A stretch of 64,000 nucleotides of DNA from positions 1,555,512 to 1,619,511 of the forward strand of contig NW_006763141.1 of the NCBI RefSeq assembly GCF_000264905.1, given 5' to 3'. Numbering within the stretch: position 1 is the stretch's first letter; each line of letters begins with the position of its first letter. Shown here piece by piece: positions 58,568 through 64,000 of the stretch. Position numbers and translations under genes: made by a program. Below the pieces are notes generated by a model. That model was not told the DNA's origin. It saw only the letters and a list, made by a program, of their open reading frames with translations, and ran no database searches. This DNA comes from Stereum hirsutum FP-91666 SS1. Its lineage: Eukaryota; Basidiomycota; Agaricomycetes; Russulales; Stereaceae.

Positions 58568-59469
58568 GTACTTCTGTTCCAGATGTCATCCACCGACACA
58601 ATGAGTTGACGGTATGAAACGATGAAGCGAGGGCGACGTGGAGGCTATTCTAGGATCAAGGCATGTCAGACGAAGGCTAGAAGCGTCAGCGTGTCGACCT
58701 ATTGGTGAGAAAGGACTCTTACAAATTTGATGTGGACGTACTTCTACCAAATGAAATCGAAAAAAAAAATAAGCCTTGAAAGAACTAATCAATTGGAAAG
58801 AGACGAGCGTGACCATCGACGGGACACTGCAGCCTGCTGGAGCGAGACGCTCCACATAATTTCCGCGAAATTAAAGAAAGAAGTCGAAATTTCCATCGCT
58901 GCCTCGTTTGCGTGTCGATCGTTGCGCAAGGCGTGCGCCATTGGAGGCGTGCATCAACGAGGTGGCGTGAAGTCGCTATGGCAGTGAGACAATCTTGTGA
59001 AGAACAAAGGAGCGTATATCGGGGCTGTGGACAAAAACACGGCAAGATCGTGTGAATATGATGGCGCCCATTGGCCCTCCATTCTTTCGGTGAAACCTTA
59101 GTCATCACGCTCTTTCTTCGAACACGCTGTTGCCGAAGCCTGGTGGCATACAAAGGGCAAAACGGCCACATTCGGGTGATGTACCCTTTGTCGGTGGAGC
59201 ATTCCAGCATGGACCGTACGTAACGACGACACTTCCCTTTCATCGCCCCCAAAGGCGCGTCTCGAAGCGGGAAGTGAGAGAAGCAACGTGAGGGCAAAGC
59301 GAACCCGGAGCTAGATCCCCGGGGGATATAAAATGGTTCGTGCTCCTGGCAGGAACTCCAAGCAATCACTCCCTCCGAGCGCTCGCCTTCGTACCACCGA
59401 CCGTTACTTTGACTCTCGTAACCTCCGCTTTCCTACACAGAATCCAAACCTTGCCTTGACCATAACATC
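58568..59469. other. spacer and promoter of the C2H2 gene
   Basis: Contains short frames only. A TATAAAA box lies at about 59325-59331, roughly 140 bp before the chosen ATG at 59470. An upstream ATG at 59333 directly follows the TATA box and is unlikely to be transcribed. Confidence 0.45.
59324..59331 (+). promoter_or_regulatory. TATA box of the C2H2 gene
   Basis: GGATATAAAA-type sequence in a GC-rich context, 140 bp upstream of the start codon. Core-promoter role inferred from sequence and position. Confidence 0.5.
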
Positions 59470-61180
59470 ATGGACGCCAACTCGACTCAGCTTCCCTTCT
59501 CGTATTTCCAGAGCTTTCAACAAGACTTCCAGTTCAACGACACGCGTCCTCAACAAGCCCAGGTGAGTATTGACCCTCCTTTCGACGTGTCACAGCTGCT
59601 GACACCCGACTTGTCTTGTCAAACAGTACGACCAACCACTGTCCCTCGACCATTTCAACGCGATGCAGCCCAACATGGGCATGGGGAACGAGGGCTGGGA
59701 CTACTACTCCCCATTATTCCCGGATCCCCAATTTCCTTTCCCATTCGATGGTACGTCTACGATTGCTGCGAGCTCTGGGTATGGGATAAACGACGCTGAT
59801 GCTCGTGTCTTAGACTTTTCGGTGCTTTCATGCAACACGAGGCCCCTTGAGCCACTCGTCCTCCCCTCCCTACCGTCTCGTTCGAGGGCGATCATCCCGA
59901 TCGACGTGACGTCTACGTCTAGGGCTTCTACTCATGGTGACTATACGGCTTCTACTCTTGGGTCGACGGCTTCTCATTCCAGCGCTGAGCTCATGGGTGC
60001 TACACCGCGCCTCACTCCTCGCCGCACGGCTTCCCAGCTTCCCCCCACTTTGACTATCTCGCCGGGACCTAGGACGAGCATGGAATCTTCTGAAGAGGAG
60101 GGCTCCACCACTATGCGTCTCCCCGTCGTTCCGCCTGTCCCATCTCTGCCCACTCCGGACGCTCCACGGCGCTTCACAGGCAACCTCTGGGAATGCACGA
60201 CGCCCACTCTGGACAGTGAGTTCTTCACCGATCTCGGGCACATCACGCCATCTACGACTTCCTCTGTCTACGGTTGTTCGCCATCTGGGCTCTCAGACTG
60301 GTCATCGTTCCTCGACACACTTCTCGACGACTTCCCCCATATTCCCGACGGACATGTTGACGATCTCTGGATGGAGAACGTCCTCCAGAAGTATATCGAT
60401 CCGCTTATAGGGACGGCGATACCTACGACGACGACCACGAACAAGAGGAAGGGCTCCCCGTCGTCTGACTCCGATAGCCAGGGGAGTACGAAGAAGATGA
60501 AGACGTCAGGGCCGAAGACGAACGATTCGACGCCCAACGGCGCCGAGGACTCGATACGCTGGGCCACTCCGGTGGTCCAACACAACAACCATTTTGAACA
60601 GGGAGCGTCCGCAAGCGAGGATGGCCCCACCTACAACAACCTGCCCCGGTTTCAACCTGGTGTCGAAGCTGGACCTGCAGAGGGTCCAAGCACCGGCAAG
60701 AAGGCCACAAAACCCCCCAAACCCGTCCTCTGCCCCGTCGCGGGCTGCAGCGGGACGTACGGGCGCCTTCAAGATCTCCACCGCCACCTTTGTACCAACA
60801 AAAAAACACACCCCCAAATCCGGGACGTGCCAGGCTGGAAACAACGCTACGGAGTTCCGAACGACTTCAAGGGCAAGTTGATGTCTTGTCCGTTCTCGTC
60901 GTGCAAGCACATTAGCAAGAGTCGCGGGATGCGGCGCAACGAGGTGGACAAACATATGCGCGCCCATCATGGCGGGATGGATGTGACGATGTGGCTGGAG
61001 AGAGTGGCGATGCTGATACGGAGGAGGGAAAGGGCGGGATTGTGGACGGATGAGGACGAAGTTAGTAAGGAGTGGGAGGATGAGTTGGGCGTTACGAACT
61101 TCGTGCAAAGGGAGGGAGAAGAAGTCCCCGAGCAAGGCTTTCTAGATTGGTGTTTGCGGTATGTGCTCTTTGAATCGTAA
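59470..61180 (+). CDS. C2H2-type zinc-finger protein, 3 exons, 527 aa
   Basis: Exons: 59470-59562, 59627-59750 and 59814-61180, 527 residues. The N-terminus is Gln/Phe-rich (S-Y-F-Q-S-F-Q-Q-D-F-Q-F), as in activation regions. The middle is Ser/Thr/Pro-rich with an acidic stretch (D-W-S-S-F-L-D-T-L-L-D-D-F-P) and an NLS-like K-K-M-K. The C-terminal region carries two finger-like units: C-P-V-A-G-C...H-R-H-L-C (residues about 375-400) and C-P-F-S-S-C...H-M-R-A-H-H (about 425-455). The first is followed by a Trp-containing linker. A helical tail rich in charged residues ends the protein. It is probably a nuclear DNA-binding regulator; targets unknown. Intron 2 (63 nt) is open and a multiple of three, so retention would insert 21 residues. 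Confidence 0.75.
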
Positions 61181-61194
61181 TTCCCGATTTTCTT

Positions 61195-61440
61195 TTCCGT
61201 TTTTTGTGTCTTGTATTAGCTGGATGGTATATCTTTGGACGGACAACGGGCTTACAACGCTTAGATCTCAAACATATATAGTTTCTCTTTCATTTCCTTC
61301 TCTATCTCTTTTTCTCTTCGCTGTACCGTTTCTTGTGTCAGCTGGATGGTGTCTCGTTGCACGAACGAGGGGCTTACAACGCTTAGATCTCAAACACGAA
61401 TAGTTTCTCTTTTATTTCCTTCTTTCTTCCCTGTGCCGAT
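61195..61440 (+). repeat. tandem duplication of about 125 bp in the 3' region of the C2H2 gene
   Basis: Two adjacent copies share AGCTGGATGGT, then GGGCTTACAACGCTTAGATC, then TCAAACA and a TAGTTTCTCTTT tail (copy 1 about 61195-61318, copy 2 about 61322-61440). They differ by scattered substitutions, so the duplication is not recent. Confidence 0.8.
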
Positions 61441-61899
61441 GTCCTGCTCCTGTATATAATGTATCAGCCCATATCATCGACTGCGAAATGTATTTATCCC
61501 GCTGTAAGAGCGCGGTGTTCATAGAGACATACCTGCGTGACGAACTTTCGTGAAGCCCTGACCTCATTACAGTAGCTATGTTTGGCGTATCGCCCTCTCT
61601 CGGTGGGATATCGATGAGCCCACGAGTTTCGGAATGCATATTGATCCACGCCACACATGTGGCACCTGGAAACAACATCTCTGCACGCTACAACTAAAGC
61701 CGATGAAGATGAGTGAAACGTACCAGGACGCCCTGTACACATTATAGAGGTCCTATACCGAGCATGAGAGAATGAGCACGAAGAACAGTACCAAAGTCAC
61801 TGAAACGAAGATAAAGAACGAGAAAGTTATTAGATCTCAAACGGCGTTGGATGAGCCAGCCTTATACTACGAAAACTTACAGCCTCATGTCCTTCAAAG

Positions 61900-62244
61900 A
61901 CTGTGGAACCGCACTATTGCCTTCATGTCGTCCTGAAAGGACGGTGCTGGTTTGTATTCCTACTGAACAAAATTAGGACGTTGTTCCGTTTTGGGGGTGA
62001 AGGGGGGCTGATGCGTGAAGGTCGCCGGGAATGGAGGTAGGAGGTATGGTATGTTTAGTTGGATCGAGGAGCCCGTACATACCGTATTATTCCTGCCCTG
62101 TCCCCGTTGAAGGCGATGGTAGGTGCAGAGGTATGAATATAGTATCTTCAAAAGATCTTGACCAGGACCGGCCGCGTTATGAGGACCGGGATAAGTACCA
62201 GTATCATCCTGACTTCCGGCGCGTATGTCGTTGAAGTTACTCAT
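61900..62244 (-). CDS. possible small gene, 2 exons, about 75 aa
   Basis: Reverse-strand ATG at 62244. Exon 1 reads M-S-N-F-N-D-I-R-A-G-S-Q-D-D-T-G and L-L-K-I-L-Y-S-Y-L-C-T-Y, and ends at a consensus GTATGT donor near 62081. A CCTAAT branch and a CAGTAG acceptor precede E-Y-K-P-A-P-S-F-Q-D-D-M-K, which reaches a stop near 61900. I recognise no family. Good splice signals are the only support; a longer multi-exon gene extending to about 61.5 kb is possible. Confidence 0.3.
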
Positions 62245-62499
62245 TCTTTCTTTGCTTGACAGTCATGGTCTACAGTGAAAGGGATCCAACGACGGTTGCA
62301 TAGCTTCCGAAAGGATGTGGGGGAAAGATCGCTGTCGGCATCGTCCGTGAACTGTACAGTGCTTACGGTCAATGAGCCAACGTGTGGGATCATAGTACCT
62401 TTCGTTCGACAACATCACTACTTGCGCGAACTTGACAGAAGCGAACCACTTGTGAGCCGAGTAACCTTCCTTTCAAATAACGTGGGATGTCTCTAGATC

Positions 62500-64000
62500 G
62501 TTTGACTCTTGCTTTGCTCGGCGAGGAGCATCGGACAACAGGCTTGCACGCTTTCGGCAGCACGACTCTGCGCGTTCAGAATATACTGGCTTTTGGAGGA
62601 CCGGCCTACTAGAACTCTTGCTCCTAGCGCCTGGACAAGGGCACGCCGCACGCCTCGTCTGCTTCCGTCGAAGTCGAAGGGTCGGTTGACCTGAGCTGTG
62701 GCTGGGACTGCTGCGAGGGCTGGGATGTCATACGGGAGAACAGCATCGTCGGTGGCACGCTCGTGCTATGATCGAGTTCTCTCGAACATGTCTTGGTCTG
62801 GCGCACGACGTGAACTCTAATAGGAGAACGAGACTCTGAATTGTTTTTCCTTTGTTGCTCCCCCTCCGTATTCTTCCAATCCCGCAACATAGTCAGAAGC
62901 GAAGGCCTCGCACAATCCTCCCGCCATAGCTCCGCCTCTCAAGACAAACTTCTCATCGGGAAGCCCTGCGTCTGGACGAGGACACGCCTCGACGTCGCCC
63001 GCTTCTGTTGTCCGACCAAGAGGGAAGCTGGATGGTCGGTTGAGGGCTGCGATGTCATACGACTCTGCGTCTAGCCCTACGTCGTAATCCTGTTAGCCGG
63101 TTCTAGAGACCCTCACAAGCTTAACTGCGAACGCGAACACAAACACGAACTCGAACACTATCGCACACTGGAGTCGGGACTCTTCATAAAGGATGAGCGA
63201 GCCTCGATGCGTCAAACCTTGACTTCTATCCTCCATCCACCGCGCTCATATTCTCTGCTTACCGTTCGGTGGTCTGTCTTCGCCTCTGCCACCCTCCAAT
63301 TCTAATGAGAACAATGGGTTACTCTGGTTCGTGGGTAGCCCCGCGTACTCCACATATCTGTCGATCCTCAGACTGATAAACAACACCAATACTAGCCTGG
63401 ACTCGGCCTGTCACCCGCCTCGGGATGTACAGTATACCCTCGCGCGATACAAACACGGATACACATTCCGCGTACATAGAGAGCAAACTTCATCGGCGCT
63501 ACACTCGTGCTATGATCGCATTCTCTCGAACATATGCTTGTCTTCTTCACGACGGACCGGTCACAGAGTCATTCGCCTCTTGTTTTCACCCCTCCTTGGA
63601 CCCTATACCCTCTCTAGGGCGACATGCCGTATTCTTACTATCCCGAAACGTAGTCGGAGGCGAAAGCTATACCTCCGCATCTCGAGACATGCTGTAACTT
63701 CGCTCCAGTGTTACCGGTCCTGGAGACTCCCCCTCGAACTAAACTGCAAAGGCAGTCACATATGCCAGCCTCACCACGGTCATGGCCACGAACTCGACCG
63801 CCATCGCACGCCCGAGTAGTGGTGCTTCAAAAAGGCTGGTCTCAGGAAGAAAACGATGTGTCAAATCTTGACTTATATCCTCTATCTCCATCTCCATCAT
63901 CCTTCTCCATTCGCCGTTCGCCGTTCGGTGGCCTGTACTATCCCTCCCTCCCGCTCCTCTCTCCTTACACCCGCCCTACACCCCCATGAGAACTGAGAAA
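62500..64000. repeat. degenerate direct repeats, no gene
   Basis: Diverged copies recur. The block near 62632-62735 resembles 62970-63065 (both end GGGCT(G)GATGTCATACG-like). The block at 62757-63240 resembles 63499-63910 (shared CTCGTGCTATGATCG and ATTCTCTCGAACAT, then a CCGTATTCTT segment, then a CTTGACTT..ATCCTC segment). Frames here are short and inconsistent between copies, so they are more likely non-coding or long-dead duplicates. Confidence 0.55.

Noticed and set aside
60506..61135. 209-codon reverse frame
   Set aside because: Antisense shadow of the zinc-finger exon.

Overview
This window is nuclear DNA from a filamentous basidiomycete, most likely an agaricomycete. Genes are broken by many short introns (about 50-130 nt, GTRNGT donors, CTRAY-like branch sites). 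Coding DNA is GC-richer than the spacers. Several gene families are ones I know from agaricomycetes: TKL kinases of the HGDLK type, a WOPR regulator, deaminase-like proteins and Ser/Pro-rich low-complexity proteins. Exon structures below were assembled by eye from splice signals and reading phase; none has transcript support. One assembly gap of 466 N lies at 7342-7807.

Layout. A secreted-protein gene runs off the left edge (1-228, -). Next come an OXR1/TLDc gene (1637-4273, -) and a lineage-restricted gene of unknown function (8167-9844, +), followed by an exon relic of the same family. From 11.3 to 22 kb a large TKL kinase with a predicted N-terminal helical bundle (15561-20183, +) lies between two inverted copies of a deaminase-fold gene (11292-13385, -; 20873-22017, +). 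The second copy is a clear pseudogene. From 22.3 to 32 kb an F-box gene (-) is divergent from the first member of a family I call SUL here (SUMO-like Ubl with QxGG plus a conserved C-terminal half). A second SUL gene lies at 30190-31994 (+), and a 911-bp terminal-inverted-repeat element sits between the two. At 32.3-33.6 kb is a three-helix membrane protein gene with a start-codon-only exon and a 9-nt microexon.

The most unusual locus is 34850-39819 (+), a disordered, charged Ser/Thr/Pro-rich protein gene. Its second intron (35700-36994) contains no AG dinucleotide for 1,293 nt, and its fifth intron ends with 359 nt free of AG. In both cases the first AG is exactly the acceptor that keeps the reading frame. 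Both AG-free tracts also hold open frames, each with its own ATG, that run in frame into the next exon. This suggests nested alternative first exons kept AG-free so that the long transcript can splice across them.

The stretch 40-54 kb is gene-poor. It holds a five-exon Gti1/Pac2 (WOPR) regulator (44858-46064, -) and a MUS81 gene cut off at a 31-33-bp tandem repeat before its nuclease domain (51892-53025, -). To the right lie a HAPSTR1/TAPR1-like gene (54186-55473, -), the third SUL gene (55992-57688, -), a 381-bp inverted-repeat element and a two-finger C2H2 protein gene (59470-61180, +). The last 2.8 kb are degenerate direct repeats with no firm gene.

No operon-like pathway or biosynthetic cluster is visible. 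Recurring themes are regulatory and ubiquitin-type proteins, local duplication followed by decay, and non-autonomous elements in the spacers.
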